From NCBI GenBank assembly GCA_002479245.1, contig DLMG01000221.1:1-19671 (forward strand): a stretch of DNA of 19,671 nucleotides, written 5' to 3'. The notes under the pieces were generated by a model. The model searched no databases and was not told where the DNA came from. It saw only the letters and a program-made list of their open reading frames with translations. The DNA is from Verrucomicrobia subdivision 3 bacterium UBA7542. Lineage in GTDB: Bacteria; Verrucomicrobiota; Verrucomicrobiia; Limisphaerales; UBA11358. Below are positions 7,821 to 16,360 of the stretch, one piece after another (the first letter of the stretch is position 1; the number at the start of each line of letters is the position of its first letter). A program made the translations under genes and the position numbers.

Positions 7821-8483
7821 ATGAAAACTATGAAACCCTATCCATTCTACACAGCCAAACGCTTCTGCATGACTCGTATGTTTGCAATTCCAGTCGCCAT
7901 TGCATCCTTCTGCAGCTTCGCCTTGTCGCAGGCCCAAGGACAGACGACCATCATTCAAAACTTCGATGGCTATGCTAACAGTGCCGCCCTGAATGCCGAC
8001 ATCTCGCTTCCGACCGCTAACGCGACGATCACCCTTGGCACTAGCGACGGGGTGGGCGGAAGCCAAGCACTCAACTTCCAGGGTGCCAACGGGAGCAGTC
8101 CGTATTATAGTCAGTTCACGTTTGACGTGACCCCCTTCAGTCTGACTGGACTCGCGGATGTCACGGTTCAAACGGAGTTTCTTGGCGGATCCGATGAATA
8201 TCTCCAAGTCCAGTTGCTTGATTCCACCCACACTACAATCGCGACAGGCCCCAATGTCCTGACGCAAACGATCCCAAGCGCGAGCTTCAGTACCTACACG
8301 ATTCCCTTCTCCGGCCTGAATAATACCATCGACTACATTCGGTTCACCTATGTGTCTAGCGATTACGGAACCACCACTTGTGCGTTCGACAACATCGCGA
8401 CCGTTTCCGTCCCGGAGCCTTCCTCATTTGCCTTGGCTGGGCTGGGGTTGGCAGCGTTTCTGTTACGCAGGCGTCAGAAGTAA
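7821..8483 (+). CDS. PEP-CTERM sorting-domain protein
   Basis: This 220-aa exported protein starts at ATG 7821 (MKTMKPYPFYTAKRFCMTRM). The frame is open back to a TTG at 7746, but that lies inside the shared 20-bp element and would put 25 charged residues before the signal peptide. The signal peptide ends near ALSQAQGQ (about 40). Residues 41-190 form a predicted beta-sandwich ending in CAFDNIATVS, which resembles the 'IDNI/LDNV' ends of the modules in the GH5-like and 647-aa proteins, so it may bind sugars. The C-terminus VPEPSSFALAGLGLAAFLLR followed by RRQK is a full PEP-CTERM signal: VPEP, a hydrophobic helix and an Arg cluster. An exosortase elsewhere in the genome should process it for surface or exopolysaccharide attachment. 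A strong terminator follows. Confidence 0.9.
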   Translation: MKTMKPYPFYTAKRFCMTRMFAIPVAIASFCSFALSQAQGQTTIIQNFDGYANSAALNADISLPTANATITLGTSDGVGGSQALNFQGANGSSPYYSQFTFDVTPFSLTGLADVTVQTEFLGGSDEYLQVQLLDSTHTTIATGPNVLTQTIPSASFSTYTIPFSGLNNTIDYIRFTYVSSDYGTTTCAFDNIATVSVPEPSSFALAGLGLAAFLLRRRQK

Positions 8484-8525
8484 GGCATAACTTTAGTTTA
8501 GTGAACGGAGGTCGTAGTGGCCTTT

Positions 8526-8559
8526 CCGGCCAACGCTTGGCGTTTGGCCGGTTTTTTTT
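8526..8559 (+). terminator. Strong Rho-independent terminator after the PEP-CTERM gene
   Basis: CCGGCCAACGC pairs with GCGTTTGGCCGG (11 bp with one bulged T) around a TTG loop, followed by eight T residues. It starts 43 bp after the stop codon of the PEP-CTERM gene. Confidence 0.9.
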
Positions 8560-8664
8560 GATGAAGCCAGCTGTCACCACAGATCCGCTTCCCGTTTTCA
8601 ACTTCTGTGCCACGTCGGCGTGTGCTCCCCCAGCCGGATACGTTGTTCTTGCCGACGGTCGCTA

Positions 8665-8950
8665 GCACCTCTGTCCGCGGGCAGTTTATAAAACGTTTCC
8701 GCGGCGGCGGCGGTCAACGCGCCGCCGATATCAAGAGCCGTCTGAAACTTTTTTGTCGGGTCAACAAATATCGTTTCCTGACCTTCGGCAGGCTGAGGCA
8801 AGTTCTGAAAGCTTAATTCCCCGGCCTTCGCCAGCCTTTGCCCCGTGTCCTTGACCGTTAAATAAACCGTGACCGTCGGTGTGGAATAGGCATGAGCGTT
8901 GGCAAAAGCAAACCAACCGCTACCAATATCTTCCAGGTGGTTTTTTCCAT
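8665..8950 (-). pseudogene. Truncated, frameshifted 5' end of a GH30 glycosidase gene
   Basis: The ATG at 8950 begins a good signal peptide (MEKTTWKILVAVGLLLPTLM), but that frame stops after about 31 codons. One frame over, the same DNA reads ANAHAYSTPTVTVYLTVKDT, GQRLAKAGELSFQNLPQPAE, GQETIFVDPTKKFQTALDIG and GALTAAAAETFYKLPADRG. This matches the mature N-terminus of GH30 glucosylceramidase-type enzymes, whose hallmark is 'IGGALTDAAAETFYKLP'. Here the Asp is Ala, and similarity ends about eight residues later, before the catalytic barrel. The remnant has lost its frame within the signal peptide and everything after about residue 95. It lies 76 bp downstream of the GH2 gene on the same strand, so the locus probably once had a GH2-GH30 pair. 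The family is recalled, not searched. Confidence 0.65.
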
Positions 8951-9026
8951 TTTTTATCAACCATTGCAACGTTTGTTGATCTGGTTCAAAACGGCCTTGC
9001 GTCGGTCACAGTCAGTTTAGAGTTGG

Positions 9027-11972
9027 TCAGGGCAAACTGGAATGTTCAATATTCCAGCCAACCAGGCTGACTTGGACTTTGGCTTTCGTCGGGCTGCACT
9101 CGATGCGGAATTCACGCGACTCCCCGGGCAGAAGCGAAAAGTAGTTGTCATCGTAATACGCGGGCAAAATGCGTTCGCCCGTGTCCGCGTTGCGCACGGT
9201 GAGTTTCACCGCCAGCGCCGGGGTATCACTTGGATTTGTCACTTCGCCTTCAACCACCGTTTCGTTTGCGCCGGTCTGGCTGTGAAACCTGCCTTTGAGT
9301 GTTACCTTTGGGAGCGTATTCAATTCCTGCAACTGCTTTTCGTTACGGGCGTGCCAATAGAAATTTTCCGACAAGAGACGCCCTTCTGGGTCGCGCAATT
9401 CCAATTTGACGAAATGCGGCCCGTTCCCGGTCCAGCCAAGCGTGAAAATACCCGTGCAGGCGTTTGCCGCCGCGGTGATATTGGTTTTGCAATTTTGCAC
9501 CTCGCGGCCGGACAAATCATAAATTGCGGCGTTAACCGTGACGCCGACGAGCGGCTCAAACCGATGATTGATCACGGCGATTTTGCAATCGGGCAAATCC
9601 ATTTGAATATGCACCGGTTCGCCGCCCTTTTGGGCGCCAAAATACGAAGCGTTCGGTTCATAATCCCACGAGTATAACTGCCAGACCACGCTCGGCCACG
9701 ACGGGTGACTCATCCATATCAGCACGCCGCTGCAATCGTTCCAGAGCCGGCTGTTAAAACCTTCGTAAATGGCGCGATACGTTTCGTAGTTCACCATCTG
9801 CGCCTTGCGACAAAGGTCGTCGAGATTTTTCGCTTCACCATAGCGCCGCGAAATCATGTCGAGAACGGCATCGCGATTCCCGCCGCCCTTGCTGTGGAAA
9901 TCATGATAGGCCCAAGCATCGGCCGGCGGCCACAGGTCTGCCGGCGCCATCATCGTGCGCAGGACTTCAGCCGATGGAATCGAACTGGCACCCATCTCGA
10001 TGCTGAATCCATGGTTGAGTTCAACGAAATATTTTTCCAGCGGCAGGTTTGCCCACGGCCCGCTGGTGCGCAGGTTCACCGAATGCGAGTCGGGCTGATA
10101 ATAGCGCGTGCCGTCAAGTTCGCGGACAAGCCGGTCAATGCCTTCATTCAACGGCTCCGGCGGCATGCCTTCATTGCGCCCGCACCAAACGGCGATGCAC
10201 GGATGGTTGCGGAAACGTTTCAATATGTCGGCCACGTTGCGAAGAAAAAGGTCGTCGTCCGCCGGGCTGTAGTTCCAGCCTTCGGTGCTTATCCAAAAAT
10301 CATTCCAGACGAGAATCCCGTATTCATCGCAGAGATCGTAAAAGGTTTCAGACGTGCTCTGCCCGGCCCAATTGCGGATCATGTCGAGGTTGGCGGCGCG
10401 TTCGAGCCGGATGAACGGCTCCAACCGGCCGCGCGAAATGCGTTTCATGGCGTCGTCCATGCCCCAATTGCCGCCGTTGCAGAAAATTTTCTGGCCGTTG
10501 ACTTTTACAGCGAGATAAGGCCCCATGCCTTCGTCAGCCGCCGGCTTGAGCGCCGGCGAATGTTCGGCGCCGGGCCAGACCGAGACTTTCTCCGACCTCT
10601 CGTTTCCGTCGCGGGGCCGGCCGATGGACTCGCGCCGGTTGTCAATCACCGGTCCGCCGTCACCATGCGCGAGGGTCGGCGTGAATTCGACCCGTTGATT
10701 TTTCCCATCCGGCATTTTCACCGCCAGTTCATAACTGATTTCACGAATGCCAAACCGGAGCGCCGTCTGGTCTGATTCCTTTTTGTCGCTGGTCACGAAC
10801 TTGAGTTGCAGCTGATAAAGTTCGGGTTTGCCATATCCGTTGGGCCACCAAAGGCGCGGGTGCTCCACGGTGAGTTGTGGAAAATCTTTTGGCGCAAAAC
10901 CGACCGTTTTTGTCTCGCCAGCCTGCAACGTCACTGGCTGCTCAAACCGCACGCCCTCAAACGCGCCCTTCAGCATGCCCCGTTGGACGGAGCCGGAAAC
11001 GTTGCGCAGTTCCGCCTGAATGGTGACGTCGGCGCGGGAAGTGTCCGGCAACGGCAGTTCGGTGACCACCTGTGGATCGCTGATGGTCACCGGGCCGGTC
11101 GCTCGCAAAATAACGTCCTGCCAAAGACCGGTGTCCCGGTCGCGGATCGCGGGAATCCAATCCCATCCCTCCGTGCAAATGAACGTCGGCCCGTCAAGGC
11201 ACAACTTGCCGCCGTTGTCGCCCGGACCAAACTTGACTGATTTTTCGCTTGGAACGCCGGGATCGGGCGGCGGCGCGACCCTGACCGCCAGCACGTTGGT
11301 CGCGTCGGGCTTGGCGAAGCGCGTGACATTGAACCGGCCGCGAATAAAGGCGCCGGTGATATGGCCGAGATACTTGCCGTTCAACCAAATTTCGGCGTAG
11401 TAGTTAATCCCCTTGAAATCCAGCCAGAGTTCACGACCCGCGAACGTTTTCGGCACAGTGAATTCCGTGCGATACCAATAATCCTGTTTATTGAGGCTTT
11501 CCGGGATGGCGAGGTTGTTGAGGGCGTAATAAGGGTCGGGATACACGCCCAGATTCATTAGCGTGGTCAATACCGTGCCCGGCACTGTGGCGTCATACCA
11601 ATCGCGCGTGTCTACGCCGGGCTTGGAAAGGACCGCCCCGTCGGTCGCCTTGAGGCGCGGAGACTCGATCATTTTCCAGCCCGCGTTGAAAACCAGTTCG
11701 TTGCCACGCAGCGCGGGTTCGCCCGGATCAGCCGCCTTTGGTTTGGGGGGGGCCACAACAAAGGGTGCGCGAGATTGGGGCAAAGTGCCCGGTGGCTGCA
11801 CTTTCACACCCGTGGCGCCAACTTCCTCAAGCGGATTGTCAATTGACTTGGGACGAAATTCTCCCGGCATCTCTGCCCAGAGCTTGCACGGATTGCCAGC
11901 CAGAACAAAAGCAAATAGGGCAACGAGAATTGAGTGACTTTTCAACGCCCGCGAAGGTTTTTCAACTATCAC
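9027..11972 (-). CDS. Secreted family 2 glycoside hydrolase (beta-mannosidase/endo-beta-mannosidase-like)
   Basis: I chose GTG 11972 (981 aa), which puts the signal peptide core (SILVALFAFVLAGNPCKLWA) at residues 14-33. TTG 11945 fits the signal peptide even better, and TTG 12041 is the longest frame. From about residue 90 comes a GH2 sugar-binding domain (WYRTEFTVPKTFAGRELWLD, INYYAEIWLNGKYLG), then an Ig-like domain and a TIM barrel. The barrel carries the acid/base in WCGRNEG (E601), the nucleophile in FSIEMGASS (E659) and GGNWGMDD. The C-terminal part is more beta-sandwich. The motifs fit GH2 enzymes of the mannosidase/exo-glucosaminidase branch; the Glu in CGRNEG favours the mannosidase side. 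It should release sugars from oligosaccharides made by an endo-enzyme. It lies downstream of the kinase-regulator pair with shared-element copy 3 between them, so it probably has its own promoter. Confidence 0.85.
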   Translation of the reverse strand: MIVEKPSRALKSHSILVALFAFVLAGNPCKLWAEMPGEFRPKSIDNPLEEVGATGVKVQPPGTLPQSRAPFVVAPPKPKAADPGEPALRGNELVFNAGWKMIESPRLKATDGAVLSKPGVDTRDWYDATVPGTVLTTLMNLGVYPDPYYALNNLAIPESLNKQDYWYRTEFTVPKTFAGRELWLDFKGINYYAEIWLNGKYLGHITGAFIRGRFNVTRFAKPDATNVLAVRVAPPPDPGVPSEKSVKFGPGDNGGKLCLDGPTFICTEGWDWIPAIRDRDTGLWQDVILRATGPVTISDPQVVTELPLPDTSRADVTIQAELRNVSGSVQRGMLKGAFEGVRFEQPVTLQAGETKTVGFAPKDFPQLTVEHPRLWWPNGYGKPELYQLQLKFVTSDKKESDQTALRFGIREISYELAVKMPDGKNQRVEFTPTLAHGDGGPVIDNRRESIGRPRDGNERSEKVSVWPGAEHSPALKPAADEGMGPYLAVKVNGQKIFCNGGNWGMDDAMKRISRGRLEPFIRLERAANLDMIRNWAGQSTSETFYDLCDEYGILVWNDFWISTEGWNYSPADDDLFLRNVADILKRFRNHPCIAVWCGRNEGMPPEPLNEGIDRLVRELDGTRYYQPDSHSVNLRTSGPWANLPLEKYFVELNHGFSIEMGASSIPSAEVLRTMMAPADLWPPADAWAYHDFHSKGGGNRDAVLDMISRRYGEAKNLDDLCRKAQMVNYETYRAIYEGFNSRLWNDCSGVLIWMSHPSWPSVVWQLYSWDYEPNASYFGAQKGGEPVHIQMDLPDCKIAVINHRFEPLVGVTVNAAIYDLSGREVQNCKTNITAAANACTGIFTLGWTGNGPHFVKLELRDPEGRLLSENFYWHARNEKQLQELNTLPKVTLKGRFHSQTGANETVVEGEVTNPSDTPALAVKLTVRNADTGERILPAYYDDNYFSLLPGESREFRIECSPTKAKVQVSLVGWNIEHSSLP

Positions 11973-12057
11973 TGCCGTTCGGGTTGGCAAACGAACGACT
12001 GAACTACCGAAAAATCGAATCACAAACCAATTGTGACCCAAATCCGGCCATCACAAC

Positions 12058-12077
12058 ATCCCCCAAATGACGTATTT
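12058..12077 (-). promoter_or_regulatory. Shared 20-bp element, copy 3 (upstream of the GH2 gene)
   Basis: On the minus strand this reads AAATACGTCATTTGGGGGAT, identical to copy 2. It points toward the GH2 gene and lies 85 bp before GTG 11972 (112 bp before TTG 11945). It is in the short space between the response regulator gene and the GH2 gene. Confidence 0.8.
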
Positions 12078-12125
12078 GTGCCACGCAAACGCGGCGGTTT
12101 AGTTTAGCAACTGGAATTCACGGAA

Positions 12126-12761
12126 TCAACCATGGCCCCCGGCCTTCAGATATTTGGTGACGGCTTCGGTTCGCCCCCGAACGTGCAGTTTTTCGTAAAT
12201 GTGACCTAAATGAGTGCGTACCGTTTCAGAACTGATGCCCAAATGGATGGCTATCTCCTTGTTGGTAATCCCCTCGGACAGCAACGCCAGAATTTCGAGT
12301 TCGCGCGGGGACAAACCTTGTTCTTGAATGCCGCTGACCGAGGAGGATTGAAAGGACTGGACGACCAGCCGCGCGATTTCGCTCGTCATGGGGGCGCCGC
12401 CGGATTGTACATCAATAATGGCGCGCAAAAGCTCCTCGGTGGGCGCTCGTTTTAACAAGTAGCCGCTCGCGCCGGCTTTCAAGGCTTGGAAGATCAACTC
12501 AATATCTTTATAGACCGTCAAAATAATGACCTGTAGTTCAGGCAATTGCGCCTTCAATCGGGCGGTGCAGGCAATGCCGGATTCGCCGGGCAGGTGAATA
12601 TCCATGAGCACGACCTCCGGCCGCAGCCGGGGAATCTCAGCCATGGCCTCCTTGGCGGTGGCGTAAGCCCCGCCGCAACGAAGCTTGGGCGTGGCATCAA
12701 TCAACTCGCGCAACGTATTGCGCACGGTTTCGTTGTCTTCGACGATGGCTACGGTGATCAT
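12126..12761 (-). CDS. NarL/LuxR-type response regulator, partner of the PA14/OB-repeat kinase
   Basis: The protein has 211 aa from ATG 12761 (MITVAIVEDNETVRNTLREL). The receiver domain (1-115) has E8/D9, phospho-acceptor D54 (VLMDIHLPG), T82 and K104. The C-terminal LuxR helix-turn-helix (about 148-205) reads LSPRELEILALLSEGITNKE, then IAIHLGISSETVRTHLGHIY, the standard DNA-binding signature. The start is 7 bp after the kinase stop codon, with AGGA just upstream of it, so the two are co-transcribed and probably translationally coupled. It should be phosphorylated by the kinase and act at promoters nearby. The four copies of the shared 20-bp element are candidate targets, but this is inference: NarL-type proteins bind short heptamers and the element does not obviously contain them. 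Confidence 0.95.
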   Translation of the reverse strand: MITVAIVEDNETVRNTLRELIDATPKLRCGGAYATAKEAMAEIPRLRPEVVLMDIHLPGESGIACTARLKAQLPELQVIILTVYKDIELIFQALKAGASGYLLKRAPTEELLRAIIDVQSGGAPMTSEIARLVVQSFQSSSVSGIQEQGLSPRELEILALLSEGITNKEIAIHLGISSETVRTHLGHIYEKLHVRGRTEAVTKYLKAGGHG

Positions 12762-12768
12762 TGGGTTC

Positions 12769-15700
12769 CTAGTTTGAAGGCAAAGGGAGGATGAACGCAA
12801 TTACAGTTCCGGCGTTGGGGCGGGAGGTAATTTGACATTGCCCGCCGATGCTGGCCAATCGGCCGTTGAAATTCGACAGCCCATTGCCATTGGCTGGCTT
12901 CGCGGGATTGAAACCTTGTCCGTTGTCCGCGATGGTAATTTTGAGTTGCCGCCCGGTTATCGTCATCTCAATCATCACCTCGCTGGCGCGCGCATGACGA
13001 ACCACGTTATGCAATGCTTCTTTCACCGCCAAAAAGAGGTTGTGCCGAACTTGAGCCGTCAGTTGCAAAGGAGGAACGTCTGCCGGAATCTTCAATCGGC
13101 AGGCAATGCCGGACGGAGACAGGTATTCCTCGGCATAACTGCCGAGATAGCTGATCAGGAATGGAAGAACGTCCTTGCTTGGATTTGTGAGCCAGACGAT
13201 GACATCCAGGGCATTGACCACGGCCCGGGCCTTGTTGCCGATGGCTTGGAAACGCTTGCTGGCTTTTTCGAACGCCTGCGGCCAACCCGCGCCGGCGTCG
13301 GCCAGCAGGCTGATTTCCGTCAGACTGGAGCCAAGGTCGTCGTGCAAATCGCGCGCGATTCGCGACCGCTCTTCTTCGACGGCGTGCTGATATTCAATCC
13401 GTTCGCGCGCCAGAACCTCTTCCTTGAGTTGCGCCGTTTGCTGTTCCACCTGCCGGTGCAGCAGGCTGATCCACACCAGCGCCACGGCCAGAATGCCCAC
13501 CAGAATGGCCACCATGGTTAATATGCGCTCGAGCGTCCACCAGGAAGGCCGCGCCAGGACTTGGATGTCGGCGGGAGAATTGAGCAACAATTCAAATGAA
13601 TCAATGGCCCGCCCCACGGCCCGGTCTCCTCCTCGTCCCACATAGACTCCTGTCATCTCCAGTTGGCTGCCAATGGGCACCGGCTGCATGACCCCCAGCT
13701 TTCGGTCGAGCCGCGCCACGATCACGTGCGACCCGATTTGCAATCCCAAAACCTCGTCTCTTTTTTCATTGCTCAAACTCGCCAACCGCACCTTCACCTT
13801 TACCAACGTCGAGTCATAATTTTCATTTAAGAGCGCATTCTCCATCAACTGCCTGGCTGCGGGCAAATGAGCGTGTCCCGTCCGGCGCACCATGGCTTCG
13901 CGCAAAACGGGAACTGGACCGCCTAATACCAGAAAGCCCGCGACTTCCACCTGATCTCCAACCCGCAACGGGACAGTCGTTCGGGTGATAAATTGGAGTC
14001 CGCTGGTTCCATCCATCAGGTAGTATTCTTCGTCACGCTCGTGGATAATTTGGCCCTCGACTTTTACCGGTTCGAAGGCACTGGCTTTGGCGTCGAACAA
14101 CAGAAGTTCCGAGGCGCGCTTCAGCGGAGCAGCGAAGGGATCGGCCGGCGCCGCCTGATCCACGCTGAGGGAAGCGTTGTGGATTTGAACTTCACCGGGC
14201 TTGAGCGCATGGGTGGTTTCATCTTTCACGGCCCACAAACACCCCCGTATGCGAATAAGCGCGTTCTGGTAGCGCTTCAATGCTTCAGACTGCATTTCCG
14301 GCAAGTCAATTTGAATTTTTCCGTTGTGGGTTAACAACATGACACTGGTCCTTTCGACCGCCGTAACCACCCCTTGGATCTCCACAGATTGTGTATCCAA
14401 GGTTCCATTCATCAACTGATCCCACGTGGGGTGGACCGAATAGGGCAAAGCTCCCAATCCCAAGTGAACGACCCGTTGGGCCAGAACCATCGGCGAAAAT
14501 TGCGCAGTGGTCACTCCTTCAATCTCCCAATACTCGCCGACGTGTTGCGCGCCGGAATCTTCCCGATTGGCCACGTCAACAAAGACGCCCATGGTGAAAT
14601 CCTGAAGAACGACGCCGCTTCCTCCGCTCCAAGTAACTACTCCCCGAATGTGGACCGGATATCCACGCAGCGCCTCTGCCCGTTTCAATCGTTTGACCTG
14701 CTCCGCCGTGGTCAGAACTGGAAGGGGTTCGGTCGCTTTCTGCGCACGCTCGACCTCCCGATAGAAACCGTTCCGCAAAATGACATTTGTCCCCGATCTA
14801 CTCCATCTCCCCAACGCTTCGACATAATCGCCGATGGTCTTGGGCATCGGTTGGGTGATTTGAAGCACAATTTCCCCCGTGTCATCCTGAATGACCATTG
14901 ATCGGCTCGGCCCCTGGGAGCATACCTGTCCGGTTACATGAACTATCGGCCCCCCCACGCCTGGGAAATTCGTGGACAGCAAATCCCTGACGGCAAGAAC
15001 CGGGTGGGAAATCCAAAACTCCGGCGCCACTTCCAGCAACTCAACCAATTCCAAGTTCGGTGTCCACATGGTTCCGAATATCCTTCGCCCCTCCAGCGTG
15101 TAGGTGCTCCAGCAAATCCCGGTTATCCGAACCCGGCTGCCGGGCAGCAGAACGGAAGAACCGTCGGAACCGTCGGCAATTTCCACTTGCATGTTTCCGG
15201 TTTCGGAGCTTAACTCCACTTTCAGTCCTTTGGATTGTTCCTTACTGACAAAAGTTACCTCCCCTTCCGTTTTCGCCCATTGTGATTGTTCCTGCTCGGA
15301 CAAAATTTGGCCGGGAACGATCTGACGTGGCGTTGGCGCGCCAGCGACGCCGATCACCTTCAGGCGAGGCCGCTCAACGAACAACTGGCGGCGGCCATGC
15401 GGCACAAGGAAGAACCTGTAAATTCCATCCTGTCGAATTTCCAAATCGCCCTTAAATTCCAGCCCTACGGCCTGATCGCGGGTTCTGACCCCGATGTCAA
15501 AATTGGCCGCGATTCCCGTTTTAATGGCGGTCAACTGTTGAAAATCAGGCAATTGGGACCATTGGCCTTCATAAGCCCAATAATTCAATCCTTGAACCCA
15601 GTTGGTGGCGCCGCTTGCGGGACTCACCACCTTGTGAAACAATTCCGAATCGGGAATGCTCTGCCGGGGCAGATTCGGGCCGTCATAGAAAACATCCAGT

Positions 15701-16188
15701 CCGTCCAGATGGTTTCCGTCAAACCAAGAGACGGAAATTTGATACTTTCCCGATTTCAAAAAAAGCGCCTCGGATTGCTCGCTCATTCCGTGAGTGCAAT
15801 CATCAACCAGCGTCAAGCTGCCAATTGTCAAACTGGCGCCGCCTTGACTCCCGGAATAATTTCCTTCCAACGCGATTTTTTCGCCTGGTTGGATTGGTCG
15901 GCTTTGGGGAGGCATTTCAATGAGCGCCATCCCGGAATCATCCTGCAAAACAATCATTCCCTGCGCCAAGTCAGACCAACAAACCATTCCCTCCAATCGA
16001 ACGGGCCAGTTGGTCTGTTGGGTCTGACTGACCAATTGCTGAAATTGCAACACGTTGGTTATAACCGGCAAGAGCCGTTCAGACGGAAGGCCTCCGGCCG
16101 CAAGCGCAACCGACTGACCCACCAACATCAAGCCACAACCCACAGACAACCGTCTCAGCCACGACCCGCCAAAGGGAATCTGCCACAT
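12769..16188 (-). CDS. Histidine kinase with PA14-like and seven OB-like sensor segments
   Basis: This is a 1139-aa membrane sensor. After a signal peptide (about 1-31), residues 32-880 are predicted outside the membrane. They hold about seven OB-like segments (near 62, 305, 414, 509, 599, 706 and 794; typical phrases are YPVHIRGVVTWSGGSGVVLQ and VHVTGQVCSQGPSRSMVIQD). The first is followed at about 118-280 by a PA14-like region. One transmembrane helix (about 889-911, ILTMVAILVGILAVALVWIS) and a short coiled coil lead to a HisKA_3 domain with phospho-acceptor H949 (RIARDLHDDLGSSL). The HATPase has N-box KEALHNVVRHA (N1061), G1 DNGQGF (1088-1093) and G2 NGNGLSN. HisKA_3 kinases pair with NarL-type regulators, and the next gene is one, 7 bp downstream. 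PA14 domains usually bind carbohydrate, so it may sense glycan fragments outside the cell. Confidence 0.9.
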   Translation of the reverse strand: MWQIPFGGSWLRRLSVGCGLMLVGQSVALAAGGLPSERLLPVITNVLQFQQLVSQTQQTNWPVRLEGMVCWSDLAQGMIVLQDDSGMALIEMPPQSRPIQPGEKIALEGNYSGSQGGASLTIGSLTLVDDCTHGMSEQSEALFLKSGKYQISVSWFDGNHLDGLDVFYDGPNLPRQSIPDSELFHKVVSPASGATNWVQGLNYWAYEGQWSQLPDFQQLTAIKTGIAANFDIGVRTRDQAVGLEFKGDLEIRQDGIYRFFLVPHGRRQLFVERPRLKVIGVAGAPTPRQIVPGQILSEQEQSQWAKTEGEVTFVSKEQSKGLKVELSSETGNMQVEIADGSDGSSVLLPGSRVRITGICWSTYTLEGRRIFGTMWTPNLELVELLEVAPEFWISHPVLAVRDLLSTNFPGVGGPIVHVTGQVCSQGPSRSMVIQDDTGEIVLQITQPMPKTIGDYVEALGRWSRSGTNVILRNGFYREVERAQKATEPLPVLTTAEQVKRLKRAEALRGYPVHIRGVVTWSGGSGVVLQDFTMGVFVDVANREDSGAQHVGEYWEIEGVTTAQFSPMVLAQRVVHLGLGALPYSVHPTWDQLMNGTLDTQSVEIQGVVTAVERTSVMLLTHNGKIQIDLPEMQSEALKRYQNALIRIRGCLWAVKDETTHALKPGEVQIHNASLSVDQAAPADPFAAPLKRASELLLFDAKASAFEPVKVEGQIIHERDEEYYLMDGTSGLQFITRTTVPLRVGDQVEVAGFLVLGGPVPVLREAMVRRTGHAHLPAARQLMENALLNENYDSTLVKVKVRLASLSNEKRDEVLGLQIGSHVIVARLDRKLGVMQPVPIGSQLEMTGVYVGRGGDRAVGRAIDSFELLLNSPADIQVLARPSWWTLERILTMVAILVGILAVALVWISLLHRQVEQQTAQLKEEVLARERIEYQHAVEEERSRIARDLHDDLGSSLTEISLLADAGAGWPQAFEKASKRFQAIGNKARAVVNALDVIVWLTNPSKDVLPFLISYLGSYAEEYLSPSGIACRLKIPADVPPLQLTAQVRHNLFLAVKEALHNVVRHARASEVMIEMTITGRQLKITIADNGQGFNPAKPANGNGLSNFNGRLASIGGQCQITSRPNAGTVIAFILPLPSN

Positions 16189-16259
16189 GAAGCAATTGTA
16201 ACAATTTGGTCCGAAAATTCCAAAAAAAATGCACAGTCCTATATTTAATGTGAACGCTC

Positions 16260-16275
16260 ATTATTTCGAAATAAT
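16260..16275. promoter_or_regulatory. Perfect 16-bp palindrome upstream of the kinase gene
   Basis: ATTATTTCGAAATAAT is a perfect 16-bp palindrome, 71 bp upstream of the kinase ATG, in the 172-bp gap after the pseudopilin gene. Its size, symmetry and position fit a dimer operator controlling the kinase-regulator operon. It differs from the shared 20-bp element. Confidence 0.5.
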
Positions 16276-16360
16276 TGGAATAAGGCTGGATCCCATGGCA
16301 GTTAAAATCCGGCAACGGCCTTATGGAATCCGCTTCGGAAATAATTTGCCGCAAGTCTGG

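Noticed and set aside
10490..10700. Possible inserted repeat inside the GH2 gene (RPRDGNERSEKVSVWPGAEH and around)
   Set aside because: It is low-complexity and looked inserted, but related GH2 proteins, as I recall them, have a segment of similar length here, so it is probably native.
12769..16188. Plus-strand ORFs opposite the kinase (for example 15286-16248)
   Set aside because: They are antisense shadows of a protein with clear HisKA_3 and HATPase motifs.
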